Shown: positions 20,603 to 30,220 of the stretch, one piece after another | Position numbering within the stretch: the first letter of the stretch is position 1 | Layout of the letters: each line of letters opens with the position of its first letter | NCBI RefSeq assembly: GCF_900186995.1 | Contig: NZ_LT906463.1 | Location: forward strand, 1,860,001 to 1,924,000 | From: Haemophilus pittmaniae | Lineage (GTDB): Bacteria > Pseudomonadota > Gammaproteobacteria > Enterobacterales > Pasteurellaceae | DNA length: 64,000 nt | Direction: 5' to 3' | Notes under the pieces: model-generated | Database searches by the model: none | The model's input: only the letters and a program-made list of their open reading frames with translations | Told to the model about the DNA's origin: nothing | Translations under genes and position numbers: made by a program

Positions 20603-23017
20603 TTATAAACGTTCAACCTGAACTAAATTGGAGTGTTGCGGATTGCCTTTGGCCAAGGGTGATGGCCGTTGTGTAGTGAGCACGTTAATACAGCCCGCAT
20701 GATCAATCTTATCGCCGAACATATCAGCATCGTGCCAAGCACCTTCGCCCAGTCCGACAACCCCCGGCATAATCCGCGGAGTCACTTTGGCATCAACCCG
20801 CACTTCACCGCGATCATTAAAAATACGTACCTTGTCTCCATCTTTAATTTGACGGGAAGCTGCATCAAGCGGATTAATCCACATTTCCTGAGGATTCGCT
20901 GCCTGTAAAACATCGACATTACCGTAAGTGGAATGGGTACGCGCTTTATAATGGAAACCGCTTAATTGCAATGGATATTTTTCCATTAAAGGATCACCAT
21001 AATGCTCAAAACTTTGTACATGAATCGGTAGCGGATCGATCACATCCCCCTCAGCCAATTGCCAGGTTTTAGCAATTTCCGCTAAACGGGAAGAATAGAT
21101 TTCAATTTTGCCGCTTGGCGTTTGTAATGGATGTTTTTCCGGATCACGACGGAAGTCCTCATAAGCGACAAAACAGCCATTCGGGTCGACCTTCTTGAAA
21201 ATACCTTGCGCGCGGAACTCTTCAAAACTTGGCAGTTCCGGCAATGCCTCACGGGATTGTGCGTAAATATGACGCAACCATTCTTCCTGTGTACGACCTT
21301 CGGTAAATTGTTCTTTAACGCCCAATTTCTCGGCCAAATCACTTAACATTTGATAGATATTGCGGCATTCAAAGGATGGTTGAATTACTTTATCTGCGAA
21401 GATCACATAGTTCATGTTCGCAACATAAGCATCCAAGGCAAAATCCATTTGCTCCGAAGCGGTACAGTCTGGCAATAAAATATCGCTGTATTTGGCCGTT
21501 GAAGTCAGATGATTGTCGATGGTAACAATCATTTCGCATTGGCTTTCGTCCTGTAAAATCTCGTGAGTACGATTGATTTGTGCATGTTGATTAATCAGAC
21601 AGTTACTGGCGTAGTTCCAAATAAACTTAATCGGAGCGGAAAGTTTTTCCACACCACGAATACCGTCAGTTAAGGCTGTCATTTGCGGTCCACGTACAAT
21701 AGCATCAGTCCATAAGAACATTGGAATACTGGCCTGCACCGGATTAGTGAGAGTCGGCATACGTACAAATGGCAATCCATAAGCACTTTCCCTTGCCCCA
21801 GTATTTCCCCCATGGATCCCCACATTACCGGTAAGAATCGGCAACATCGCAATCGCCCGCGAAATAAATTCGCCGTTACTGCGTCGTTGTGGTCCCCAGC
21901 CCTGGGCGATAAAAGCAGGTTTGGTCGTAGCAATTTCACGCGCCAAACTAATAATGCGAGAAGCCGGAATGCCGGTAATTGCTGAGGCCCAGTCCGGCGT
22001 TTTCGCAATACCATCGGCACCTTCACCTAAAATATAAGCTTTATAATGGCCGTTTTTCGGTGCATCGGTTGGCATAGTGACTTCGTCGAAACCAACACAA
22101 TATTTATCTAAAAATGGCTTATCGATCAGATTTTCGGTAATCATCACATAGGCCATGGCAGCGACTAAGGCAGCATCAGTACCCGGACGAATTGGGATCC
22201 ATTCGTCTTCACGTCCTGCACCGGTATCGTTATAGCGTGGATCGATAATAATCAGCTTCGCATTAGAACGCGCCTTGGCTTGTTCGATACAGTAAGTTAA
22301 ACCACCGCCACTCATACGGGTTTCTGCAGGGTTGTTACCGAACAACACTATCAATTTGGTGTTTTCGATATCCGCCATACTGTTACCCAAGGCCCAACCA
22401 CCGCCATAGGTGTAATCTAAGGCCACAGCGATTTGCGCAGTACTGTAATCGCCATAATGGTTTAAATAGCCGCCGATACAGTTCATCAAGCGCGCAACCA
22501 TTGTTGCACCCGGTGGCCAGGAACGGGTCATGGTGCCGCCCAACGTTCCTGTGCCATAGTTGAGATAAATCGACTCGTTACCGTAAGCCTCAATATTTTT
22601 ACGTAAGGATCGCGAGATTTCGGTTAAGGCCTCATCCCAGCTGATGCGTTTAAATTTGCCTTCCCCCCGTTTACCCACGCGTTTCATTGGATATTTCAAA
22701 CGATCCGGGTTATATACCCGACGACGCATCGAACGTCCGCGTAAACAGGCTCGGACTTGATGATCCAAATTATAGGTTTCAGTTCCTGTGTTATCGGTTT
22801 CCACATAGGTGATGCGATTGTCCTTCACGTGCATACGCAATGGACAACGGCTACCACAGTTTACCGTACAGGCACTCCATACCACTTTTTCTTCTTCTGC
22901 CTTTTCACCGGGTGCCGCCAATGCTTTAAAAGGCAGCGCCAAATCGGTGGCGGCTAACGCGCTGGCAAGCGATGAAGTTTGTAAAAATTTACGCCGGCTT
23001 AATTGATTTAATGCCAT
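20603..23017 (-). CDS. dmsA: DMSO reductase catalytic molybdopterin subunit DmsA
   Basis: DmsA reduces dimethyl sulfoxide and related S/N-oxides as a terminal electron acceptor in anaerobic respiration. The 804-residue precursor has a Tat leader (SRRKFLQ, residues 7-13), an N-terminal [4Fe-4S] site (CTVNCGSRCPL) and the E. coli DmsA-specific active-site stretch YGTGTLGGTMTRSWPPG (about residues 150-166), including the Mo-ligand serine region. The start at 23017 gives a 6-base spacing from GGGGG; an ATG two codons earlier abuts the ribosome site. It heads dmsABC, and a perfect FNR box lies 130 bases upstream. Confidence 0.95.
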   Translation of the reverse strand: MALNQLSRRKFLQTSSLASALAATDLALPFKALAAPGEKAEEEKVVWSACTVNCGSRCPLRMHVKDNRITYVETDNTGTETYNLDHQVRACLRGRSMRRRVYNPDRLKYPMKRVGKRGEGKFKRISWDEALTEISRSLRKNIEAYGNESIYLNYGTGTLGGTMTRSWPPGATMVARLMNCIGGYLNHYGDYSTAQIAVALDYTYGGGWALGNSMADIENTKLIVLFGNNPAETRMSGGGLTYCIEQAKARSNAKLIIIDPRYNDTGAGREDEWIPIRPGTDAALVAAMAYVMITENLIDKPFLDKYCVGFDEVTMPTDAPKNGHYKAYILGEGADGIAKTPDWASAITGIPASRIISLAREIATTKPAFIAQGWGPQRRSNGEFISRAIAMLPILTGNVGIHGGNTGARESAYGLPFVRMPTLTNPVQASIPMFLWTDAIVRGPQMTALTDGIRGVEKLSAPIKFIWNYASNCLINQHAQINRTHEILQDESQCEMIVTIDNHLTSTAKYSDILLPDCTASEQMDFALDAYVANMNYVIFADKVIQPSFECRNIYQMLSDLAEKLGVKEQFTEGRTQEEWLRHIYAQSREALPELPSFEEFRAQGIFKKVDPNGCFVAYEDFRRDPEKHPLQTPSGKIEIYSSRLAEIAKTWQLAEGDVIDPLPIHVQSFEHYGDPLMEKYPLQLSGFHYKARTHSTYGNVDVLQAANPQEMWINPLDAASRQIKDGDKVRIFNDRGEVRVDAKVTPRIMPGVVGLGEGAWHDADMFGDKIDHAGCINVLTTQRPSPLAKGNPQHSNLVQVERL

Positions 23018-23146
23018 ACTCATCCCCCACAGTTGAGTAACTCCAAAAGAGATAAGATTGTAAAATCCACTACCCTAAATTAGCTATCCCATAAGCATGA
23101 CCCCGATCAACAAATAACCTTGCAAATTTTAATGAAAAACAAAAAA

Positions 23147-23160
23147 TTGATAAAAATCAA
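23147..23160. promoter_or_regulatory. FNR box upstream of dmsA
   Basis: TTGATAAAAATCAA is a perfect TTGAT-N4-ATCAA FNR palindrome, 130-143 bases before the dmsA start. It implies anaerobic activation of dmsABC. The 311-bp gap from 23018 to 23328 otherwise holds repeat copy 6 and the ynfE-like terminator. Confidence 0.75.
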
Positions 23161-23244
23161 TGGTTAAGATTAACAAGAATTATTCTCACGGAATTTTAGT
23201 CACTATTCTTCAGGTTATTTGTCGGGGAAATCGCATTTTTCAAC

Positions 23245-23312
23245 CAACTTCAATAAAATCAATGACTTAGCTTTATTTTTAGGAAGAACATCTAAAATCA
23301 GAGGGGCGTTTT
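23245..23312 (+). repeat. Dispersed ~70-bp intergenic repeat, copy 6
   Basis: CAACTTC, the head AATAAAATCAATGACTTAG, then GAACATCTAAAATC, then the tail AGAGGGGCGTTTT. The tail faces the 3' end of the ynfE-like gene and its AGAGGGG pairs with CCCCTCT downstream. Confidence 0.75.
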
Positions 23313-23325
23313 ATTTCCCCTCTAA
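23299..23325 (-). terminator. Terminator after the ynfE-like pseudogene
   Basis: On the minus strand AGAGGGG and CCCCTCT pair over a 10-base loop, followed by GATTTT. One arm is the repeat tail. Confidence 0.6.
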
Positions 23326-23328
23326 TAT

Positions 23329-25746
23329 TTAGCCAACCAACTCGATCTGCACCAAATTAGATTGCTGTGGATTTCCCTTGGCTAATGGCGATGGGCGTTG
23401 GGTAGTAATCACATTCATAGAGCCGTTATGATCGATTTTATCGCCTGCCATATCGGCCTGGTGCCAAGCGCCCTGTGGAATGGCTAGCACGCCCGGCATA
23501 ATGCGTGGCGTAACCTTAGCCGGCAGGCGGGTTTCACCATGTTCATTGAACAGTCGCACAAATGCTCCATCAGTAATATTTTTGGCTGCTGCATCAAGCG
23601 GATTGAGCCATACTTCTTGAGGATTTGCGGCCTGTAGAATGGCCACATTGCCATAGGAGGAATGGGTACGGCCTTTGTAGTGGAAGCCGACCAATTGGAA
23701 CGGATATTGCTGCCGTTTAGGATCTTCATAACCATTAAAACCATAATGGTAAATCGGCAACGGATGGATGATATCAGGCGCCTCCAACTGCCAAGTAGCA
23801 GCTAGCTTGGCCAAGCTTTCGGAATAAATTTCAATCTTGCCACTCGGGGTTTTGAGCGGATTTTTTTCAGGGTCTTCGCGAAATGCCTTATACGCCACCA
23901 AATGTCCCTTCGGATCGCGTTTTTTGAATATGCCTTGCGCTTTCATTTGTTCATATTCCGGAAAATCCGGTAATTTTTTGCGCATATCTTCATATACAAA
24001 TTTAAGCCAATCCTCTTGGCTACGACCTTCGGTAAATTGTGCTTCAATACCTAGGCGTTTGGCTAATTCGCTCATCATCCAATAAATTGAGCGACGCTCA
24101 AATTTCGGCGTGGTCGCTGGTTGGCCGAAAATTAAATAGCCCATATTACCGGCATATTCGTTTGGCGTGAGATCGGCCTGCTCAGCCACCATCAAATCAG
24201 GTAACAATAAATCCGCGTAGCGGGCCGAACTGGTCAAGAAATTATCGATGACCACGATCATTTCGCATTTACTTTCATCCTGCAAAATATCGTGGGTACG
24301 GTTGATATCGGAATGCTGGTTTACCAGGGTATTGCCGGCATAATTCCAAATAAACTTAATAGGTACATTCAGTTTATCCTTTCCTTTGATGCCGTCGTGT
24401 AAGGCGGTCAATTCAGATCCACGCGCAACGGCATCAGTCCACATAAAGACAGGAATTTTGGTTTTCACCGGATTTTTTCCTGCCGGAAAATAGGTAAACG
24501 GAATCTTATAGGTTTCTTCACGAGCGCCGGAATTACCACCATGGATCCCCACATTGCCGGTTAAAATTGCTAGCATTGCCACCGCTCGTACGGAAAGTTC
24601 ACCATTAGATTGACGTTGAATTCCCCAGCCCTGGGTAATGCAGCACGGTTTGGTGGTGGCAATCTCCCGTGCTAAGCGGATAATTGTCTCTTCCGGAATA
24701 CCGGTAATTGGTGCCGCCCATTTTGGCGTTTTGGCAATGCGATCATCTCCATCACCTAAGATATAAGCTTTGTAATGGCCATTTTTAGGTGCACTCGGCG
24801 GTAAGGTTTTCTCGTCATACCCCACGCAATATTTATCCAAGAATGGTTGATCCACTAAATTTTCGGTGATCATTACATAAGCCATAGCAGCCGCTAATGC
24901 CGCATCAGTCCCTGGACGAATCGGAATCCATTCATCTTCCCGGCCCGCAGCCGTATCAGAATAACGCGGATCGATAATAATCATCTTGGCGCGAGAAACC
25001 TCACGAGCCTACTCCAAATGATAGGTCACACCGGCACCGCTGCTACGATTTTCCATTGGGTTATTACCGAAATAGACAACTAACTTCGAATTGATAATAT
25101 CCGAGGTGCTATTGCCCTGATTGGTACCGTAAGTGTAAGGCATTGCGGTGAGAATCTGGGCTCGGCTATACGTACCGTAATGACTTAAAAATCCGCCATA
25201 ACAGTTCATTAAACGGGCTACCATCGAGGTTGAGGCTGAGGAACGAGTAATATTCCCCGCGCTGATGCCTGAGCTGTAATTGATGTACACCGCTTCGTTA
25301 CCATATTCCTGGACGATGCGTTGCAGATTCGTTGCAATCATGTCTAAAGCCTCATCCCAACTGATACGTTCAAATTTGGCCTCTCCTCGCTTGCCCACCC
25401 GTTTCATCGGATATTTCAAACGATCAGGATGATTCATCACCCGCCGAATAGAACGCCCCCTCAGACAGGCTCGGATCTGATGATTACCGTAAATATCTAG
25501 GCCGGTATTATCGGTTTCTACCCGATACACCTCGTTATCGCGCACCTTTAAACGTAGCGCACAACGACCATGGCAATTGCCGGCACATACATTCCATACG
25601 CTGGTTTCTTGAATTTCCTTAGCCGGTTTAGCTAAGGCATTGAAAGGTAAAGTGAATTGACTGATGCCTGCAATACTGCCGGCTACACCCGCCGCCTGTA
25701 AGAAACGACGACGGCTAAGGGATAGATCTGTTGAATGCCCCACCAT
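23329..25746 (-). pseudogene. YnfE/YnfF-type DMSO-reductase-family catalytic subunit, interrupted by one amber codon
   Basis: The reading frame is full length (806 codons) but carries one TAG at 25009-25011 (codon 246), where DmsA next door has Gln and, as I recall it, E. coli YnfE has Lys; a single base change explains it. Upstream are the Tat leader (SRRRFLQAAG), the [4Fe-4S] site (CAGNCHGRCAL) and a GNITRSSASTSMVARLMNC active-site region that resembles YnfE/YnfF (selenate-reductase type) more than DmsA. Downstream the frame is intact to KGNPQQSNLVQIELVG. A restart at 24984 would lack the iron-sulfur domain. It could be a recent pseudogene, a sequencing error or suppressed; GGGAGA precedes the start. 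Confidence 0.85.
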
Positions 25747-26005
25747 CATATTCTCCCGGAATAATGAATGAATAAACAAAAAAACAAACTAAAAATGAAA
25801 AAAATTCACGACGCAGTTTATCGATAAGCCCAAATGAGAAAAATGACGTAAATCAAAATAATCTAAATTCGCTTAAAAAAGCCTTTTCTGCCAGGATTTG
25901 TGCATTGACTATCCACTAAAAGCCGCTATGCTAGCGGCGTCCATTATTGGACTCGATATAATGTGTTAAGGCTTTAACTATTAACGTCTCATCAAGGATA
26001 GAAAC

Positions 26006-27118
26006 ATGAAAAAATTGCTTTTCACGGCAACCCTTGCCGCGACCACCGTTTGGACCGGCGCTGCAACTGCTCAAACCAATCCGAACAGCACCGTTCACCA
26101 ATACGAATTCACACAAACCTACCATTTGAATGCGCCGAAAGGCTCGGAAGGCCAAACCAATTTATGGATTCCGATTCCCTTTAGTAGCGACTATCAAAAA
26201 TTAAAATCCATTGAATTCAGCGGTGATTATCAACAGGCTTATCTCACCAACAATAACCAATATGGTGCACAAACACTGTTTGCAACCTGGGATAAAAGTG
26301 CATCAAGTCGTGCGCTCAGCCTAAAAATGGTGATCGAAACCCAAGATCGTGAACCTGCGGTACTAGGTTTATTAAAGGATTATCAACCACCAAAAGAAAT
26401 TCATTATCCGATTGATGTGGAACCGTTCTTAAAAGCAACTAAACACATTAAAACCGACGGTATTGTGAAACAATTTGCCGATAAAATTGTTGGTAACGAA
26501 ACTAATCCGCTGAAAAAAGCTGAATTAATCCACCAATGGATCGTCAATAATATGGAACGGGATAATTCCGTCTTAGGCTGTGGCGACGGGGATGTGGAAA
26601 AGATCCTAACTACCGGTGTATTAAAAGGAAAATGTACCGATATTAACTCTGTCTTTGTTGCATTGGCACGCGCTTCCGGTATTCCGGCACGAGAAATTTT
26701 CGGTATTCGTTTAGGCGCAGCAGAAAAAATGGCGAAATATTCAAAATCAGCCTTTGGTGGCGCAGATGAACATGGTGTTGCCAATGAAAATGGTGGGCAA
26801 CATTGCCGTGCCGAATTCTATCTAGCCGGTTTCGGTTGGGTACCGGTTGATTCTGCGGACGTTGCCAAAATGCGTTTAACCGAGAAAAAATCCGTTGAAG
26901 ATAAGGATACGCAAGCCGTAGCGCAATATCTTTTCGGTAACTGGGAAGGCAACTGGGTTGGCTTTAACTATGCACGTGACTTCAACCTTTATCCGCAACC
27001 TGAATTAACGCCAATCAACAACTTTGGTTATCCTTATGCCGAAGTGGGTGGCGATCCGCTAAACTCTTTCGATGCGAAAAGCTTTAGTTATGACTACGTC
27101 TCCAAAAAGCTCAACTAA
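26006..27118 (+). CDS. Exported transglutaminase-like (cysteine protease fold) protein
   Basis: This 370-residue protein has a signal peptide (cleavage near TAQTNP, about residue 23) and a transglutaminase-core domain with a recognisable triad: Cys210 in [24 protein letters not shown], His266 in [10 protein letters not shown] and Asp282 in WVPVDSAD. It is probably periplasmic. The substrate is unknown; the fold covers peptidases and cross-linking enzymes. It overlaps the merT-like gene by 29 bases, so the three genes form one unit. The same trio sits by dmsABC in Haemophilus as far as I recall. An AAGGATAGAAAC site precedes the ATG. Confidence 0.85.
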   Translation: MKKLLFTATLAATTVWTGAATAQTNPNSTVHQYEFTQTYHLNAPKGSEGQTNLWIPIPFSSDYQKLKSIEFSGDYQQAYLTNNNQYGAQTLFATWDKSASSRALSLKMVIETQDREPAVLGLLKDYQPPKEIHYPIDVEPFLKATKHIKTDGIVKQFADKIVGNETNPLKKAELIHQWIVNNMERDNSVLGCGDGDVEKILTTGVLKGKCTDINSVFVALARASGIPAREIFGIRLGAAEKMAKYSKSAFGGADEHGVANENGGQHCRAEFYLAGFGWVPVDSADVAKMRLTEKKSVEDKDTQAVAQYLFGNWEGNWVGFNYARDFNLYPQPELTPINNFGYPYAEVGGDPLNSFDAKSFSYDYVSKKLN

Positions 27119-27452
27119 ATCCCTTTGGTTGGCCGTGGCTACCGCGCTTAGTGCGGCGGTAGCCTCAACTCTTTGCTGCATCGCGCCATTAATCTATCTG
27201 GCCTTTGGCATTTCCTCCAGCACCTTGATTGCTTTTGGCGAATACGATTACTTGCGTTTGCCAATGCTGTTGATATCGCTGGTGGCCTTTAGCTATGGTT
27301 TTTGGTTGCTATTTTTTTCTAAAAAAATTATTTGTAGCAAATATTTATCGCGTCGCACCTTACAGATTTTGTATCTATTGGTGTCCTTGGTGATTTTGTT
27401 CTTTCTCACCTATCCGACGCTACTACCTTGGATTCTAGAAATGGGAGCTTAA
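27090..27452 (+). CDS. MerT-like small inner-membrane transport protein
   Basis: This 120-residue protein has three predicted membrane helices (about residues 14-40, 49-70 and 87-108) and the MerT-type vicinal cysteines in [15 protein letters not shown] near the first helix. In mercury operons MerT carries Hg(II) from MerP into the cytoplasm, but there is no merA or merR here, so the cargo is likely a different thiophilic metal or is unknown. The start at 27090 lies inside the end of the transglutaminase-like gene; a longer in-frame start at 27072 is possible. It is translationally coupled to its neighbours. Confidence 0.75.
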   Translation: MTTSPKSSTKSLWLAVATALSAAVASTLCCIAPLIYLAFGISSSTLIAFGEYDYLRLPMLLISLVAFSYGFWLLFFSKKIICSKYLSRRTLQILYLLVSLVILFFLTYPTLLPWILEMGA

Positions 27453-27728
27453 ATGAAAATAAAATTACTGGGCGCAGTATTAGCCCTCGGATTGGCGACT
27501 TCAAGTTTGGCAGCCGAACGAACTGTTATGCTGAAAGTGGCTGAAATGAACTGTCAATTATGTGCCTATTTAGTGAATCGGGAATTGCGCGAAATCGATG
27601 GAGTCATCAGCACAAAAGCAGCCATTGATAATGGTATGGTGAAAGTCGTCGCTGAGGATAAAGTTAGCAATCAACAATTACTCGATGCCATTGCCAAACT
27701 TCAATATCACGCTGAAGTGATGCAATAA
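27453..27728 (+). CDS. MerP-like periplasmic heavy-metal-associated (HMA) protein
   Basis: This 91-residue protein has a signal peptide ending near SLAAE (residue 21) and a single HMA ferredoxin-like domain. The metal-binding motif is MNCQLC (Cys34 and Cys37) instead of the usual GMTCxxC. It starts immediately after the MerT-like stop codon and is followed by a terminator. It probably hands a metal ion to the MerT-like protein. Confidence 0.8.
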   Translation: MKIKLLGAVLALGLATSSLAAERTVMLKVAEMNCQLCAYLVNRELREIDGVISTKAAIDNGMVKVVAEDKVSNQQLLDAIAKLQYHAEVMQ

Positions 27729-27742
27729 AACTACTTAAAATA

Positions 27743-27768
27743 AAAAAGCGGCCAATCGGCCGCTTTTG
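27743..27768. terminator. Terminator after the MerP-like gene
   Basis: The perfect hairpin AAAAGCGGCC-AATC-GGCCGCTTTT. Confidence 0.85.
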
Positions 27769-27778
27769 CGTGAAAAGG

Positions 27779-27842
27779 AAGTGCGGTGACTTTTACTACA
27801 GAGTTTTTGCCACTTAAAAAAGCTCTAAAAGTCACCGCACTT
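27779..27842. repeat. Inverted pair of Hin-type uptake signal sequences
   Basis: AAGTGCGGTGACTTTTA and its reverse complement TAAAAGTCACCGCACTT face each other about 30 bases apart, forming a stem of about 17 bp with T-rich ends. Paired uptake sequences often act as terminators in Pasteurellaceae; this one lies after sodC. Confidence 0.85.
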
Positions 27843-27856
27843 TATTCTTAAAAAAA

Positions 27857-28411
27857 TTATTTAATTACCCCACAGGCCATTCTAGCACCGCCACCGCCCA
27901 ATGGTTTTGGATGGTCAGAATGGTTATCTCCGCCTTCGTGGATCATCATCGAATGACCAACAACTTCCGTCAAACTCTTAATGCGTGGTGCTAACACCGG
28001 GTTAGTTGCCGTACCATCAGCCAACACGATCAATGCCGGTAAATCGCCTAAATGGGCGTCATCCTGCCAAGGATAACCGTGTTTTTTAGCTTCTTTCGGA
28101 TCCCAGTGACCACCGGCCGCCAAACCTGCTGTCAATTTACCGTCTTTTTCTTTCGGATCACAGCTTGGATTTTGGTGAATGTGGAAACCATGTACACCGG
28201 CAGCTAAACCATGTAAGTCCGGAGTAAACACCAAACCGTAAGGCGATTCGCTGATGGTTACAGTTCCCACATCACGATTACCATTGACCGGATCCAACTG
28301 CTCAATCTTAACGACAACAGTCGCGCCCTGAGGGGCATGGGCTTCATGTGCCATTGCGGTGGCTGCGAGAGTACTTCCGATAGCGATAGCTAATAAGGAT
28401 TTTAATTTCAT
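27857..28411 (-). CDS. sodC: Periplasmic Cu/Zn superoxide dismutase SodC
   Basis: SodC dismutates superoxide in the periplasm and protects against host oxidative burst. The 184-residue precursor has a signal peptide cut near AMAHEA and the Cu ligands in [10 protein letters not shown], the Zn-loop histidines and Asp ([16 protein letters not shown]), the conserved disulfide cysteines and the C-terminal [11 protein letters not shown]. It is a single gene; its terminator is probably the uptake-sequence inverted pair. Confidence 0.95.
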   Translation of the reverse strand: MKLKSLLAIAIGSTLAATAMAHEAHAPQGATVVVKIEQLDPVNGNRDVGTVTISESPYGLVFTPDLHGLAAGVHGFHIHQNPSCDPKEKDGKLTAGLAAGGHWDPKEAKKHGYPWQDDAHLGDLPALIVLADGTATNPVLAPRIKSLTEVVGHSMMIHEGGDNHSDHPKPLGGGGARMACGVIK

Positions 28412-28629
28412 AAATTGCTCCTTTGTTGATAAAAACCACTTTCATTCTACTGAAATTTATAGTGACTTTGTTTGATATTAACAATCAGAGCAATCGCTAT
28501 ATCTTGCTTATAAAAAAATCGGCGCGGATTCTACCCAAACCTGAAATAAAAGGCAATCCTTCAGGCTGGTTAGCCTTAATTTTTTAGCTTTTTAACAAAA
28601 AATGTCACATTTCTTTGTGATTTAAAAAT

Positions 28630-28698
28630 CAACATTAATAAAATCAAATACTTACAATCTATTTTAGATAAAACTTTTAAAAGCAAGGGGGCGTTTTT
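28630..28698 (+). repeat. Dispersed ~70-bp intergenic repeat, copy 7
   Basis: A more diverged head (AATAAAATCAAATACTTA), then AAAACTTTTAAAAG, then the tail GGGGGCGTTTTT, facing the ycjX 3' end. The rest of the 312-bp gap (28412-28723) is AT-rich; I see no gene in it, and the short plus-strand reading frame starting at 28699 runs antisense into ycjX. Confidence 0.65.
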
Positions 28699-28723
28699 AT
28701 GTCACATTTAACGTACCATTCAA

Positions 28724-30133
28724 CTAAACCAAGCGATCCGCCAATAAAAATTGCAATACAGCGTCCATACGCAAATGCGGAATCCGACCTTCCGGAGCGA
28801 GCGGTTGTGGATCGAAACTATCGAATTCAAACGGCCGTTTATCCCAAAATTCCGCTTCCGGTAATTTGGCCGGCACACTACCGGGATATAGAGTTATCGG
28901 CTTTTTATCGCGAGAACGAATACCCTGCAAGGCCTTAATGGTTCGTCCCTGTGTTGTCACATTCACTTGTTTAGTCGCGCGAATTGCCGCGATCGCGCCA
29001 TAATCCACATGAATTCCGGCAAATGCCGCGTGGCGCCCTCCTTGCTGTACCAATTGACGCATTAGGCTTACCAGATTAGGCAATTGCTCAGCAGTAATAT
29101 GATCCGCTTTACTGGCAGCAAATAACAACTTATCAATACAAGGCGAAAATAGCCGATTCAGTAAACTCCGTTTTCCGTAGTGAAAATTGCCAAATAATTG
29201 ATTCAACCCGGTTTGCATATCAATAAATGCCTGCCGACTATGATTCAGTGGCGTTAAGCAATCGGCCAAAATCACTTGGCGATCAAAGGTAGCAAAGTAA
29301 TCTTGATAAAAGCGTTTAACAATTTTATGGCGATAATAATCGTAGCGTTTACGCAACAGGGCAAAATAGCTATTGGATTTTGCATGCTCTGCCAATTGAC
29401 TTAACTGCGCATCGGAAAGATGTAGTAATGGGAAAAATTGTAGTGCCGGAGCTCCAGCCAATTCGCCCGGCAACACAAAGCGCCCCGGTTGAATAAATTG
29501 CATTCCACTAGCTTTACAGGCGTTGAGGTAATCCGTGTAACTCTCCGCAATATCGGCCAGTACATCTTCATTGGCCGGTGCAGTTAAATCCAAGCGTGCG
29601 GCTTTAGCTTGCCATTGATGCGCTAATTGTGCACGGGTTCCCACAGTTACGGCACGTTGGCTTTGACCCCAGGTTATAAAATCCATCTCCAGCAATGGCA
29701 AATCCAGCAACCATTCGCCTGGATAATCAACAATATCCAAATACAATGTCGCCTGCTCTTTTAAATGGCGTAAGAGTCCTGTTTGACGTTGATAACGAAT
29801 TGCCAATCGGGTCTCGCTGACACCACGAGTGGATTGACACCATTGTGGTGGATTTTGCTGCAGATCGGCTAAATTGGCCTCATAGTCAAAACGCGGCACG
29901 CTTAAATTCAATTGCGGAATTCGTTTCACCGCCAAAATACTGCCATCTTGGGCCGCGTGAAATAATCCCAGATGCCGGTTTTCACCAGGTCCAATATGTA
30001 ACAATTGATTAATTAAGCTAGTTATAAAGGCAGTTTTACCGCTACGACTAAGCCCTGTCACGGCAAGTCGTAATTGGCTATCAAAACCGCGTTGCACAAA
30101 TTGCTGAATTTCGCGTTGCAGGCTGTTAAACAT
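28724..30133 (-). CDS. ycjX: YcjX-family (DUF463) P-loop ATPase
   Basis: This 469-residue protein of unknown function has a Walker A GLSRSGKT at residues 27-34 and the family's YLDIVDYPGEWLLDLPLL segment (about 133-150). It is usually co-inherited with ycjF, which here lies at 6.2 kb. It is divergent from sapA with 87 bases between, the same neighbour as I recall in H. influenzae. I cannot say more about its substrate. Confidence 0.9.
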   Translation of the reverse strand: MFNSLQREIQQFVQRGFDSQLRLAVTGLSRSGKTAFITSLINQLLHIGPGENRHLGLFHAAQDGSILAVKRIPQLNLSVPRFDYEANLADLQQNPPQWCQSTRGVSETRLAIRYQRQTGLLRHLKEQATLYLDIVDYPGEWLLDLPLLEMDFITWGQSQRAVTVGTRAQLAHQWQAKAARLDLTAPANEDVLADIAESYTDYLNACKASGMQFIQPGRFVLPGELAGAPALQFFPLLHLSDAQLSQLAEHAKSNSYFALLRKRYDYYRHKIVKRFYQDYFATFDRQVILADCLTPLNHSRQAFIDMQTGLNQLFGNFHYGKRSLLNRLFSPCIDKLLFAASKADHITAEQLPNLVSLMRQLVQQGGRHAAFAGIHVDYGAIAAIRATKQVNVTTQGRTIKALQGIRSRDKKPITLYPGSVPAKLPEAEFWDKRPFEFDSFDPQPLAPEGRIPHLRMDAVLQFLLADRLV

Positions 30134-30220
30134 TCAAAAAAATTCCTTTGCAGGGCCTAGGCTGGCCATTTTGAGCGAGATATTTTACAATCCGCGTAAT
30201 TTATCACAATTCTATCGGTT

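Noticed and set aside
25843-25856. A second FNR box upstream of the ynfE-like pseudogene
   Set aside because: Only one half-site is complete (ATCAA); the other (ATGAC on the plus strand) is too degenerate to list as a feature.
28699-28938. A 79-codon plus-strand frame starting right after repeat copy 7
   Set aside because: It lies almost wholly antisense to the ycjX 3' end, has no ribosome site and reads as low-quality protein.
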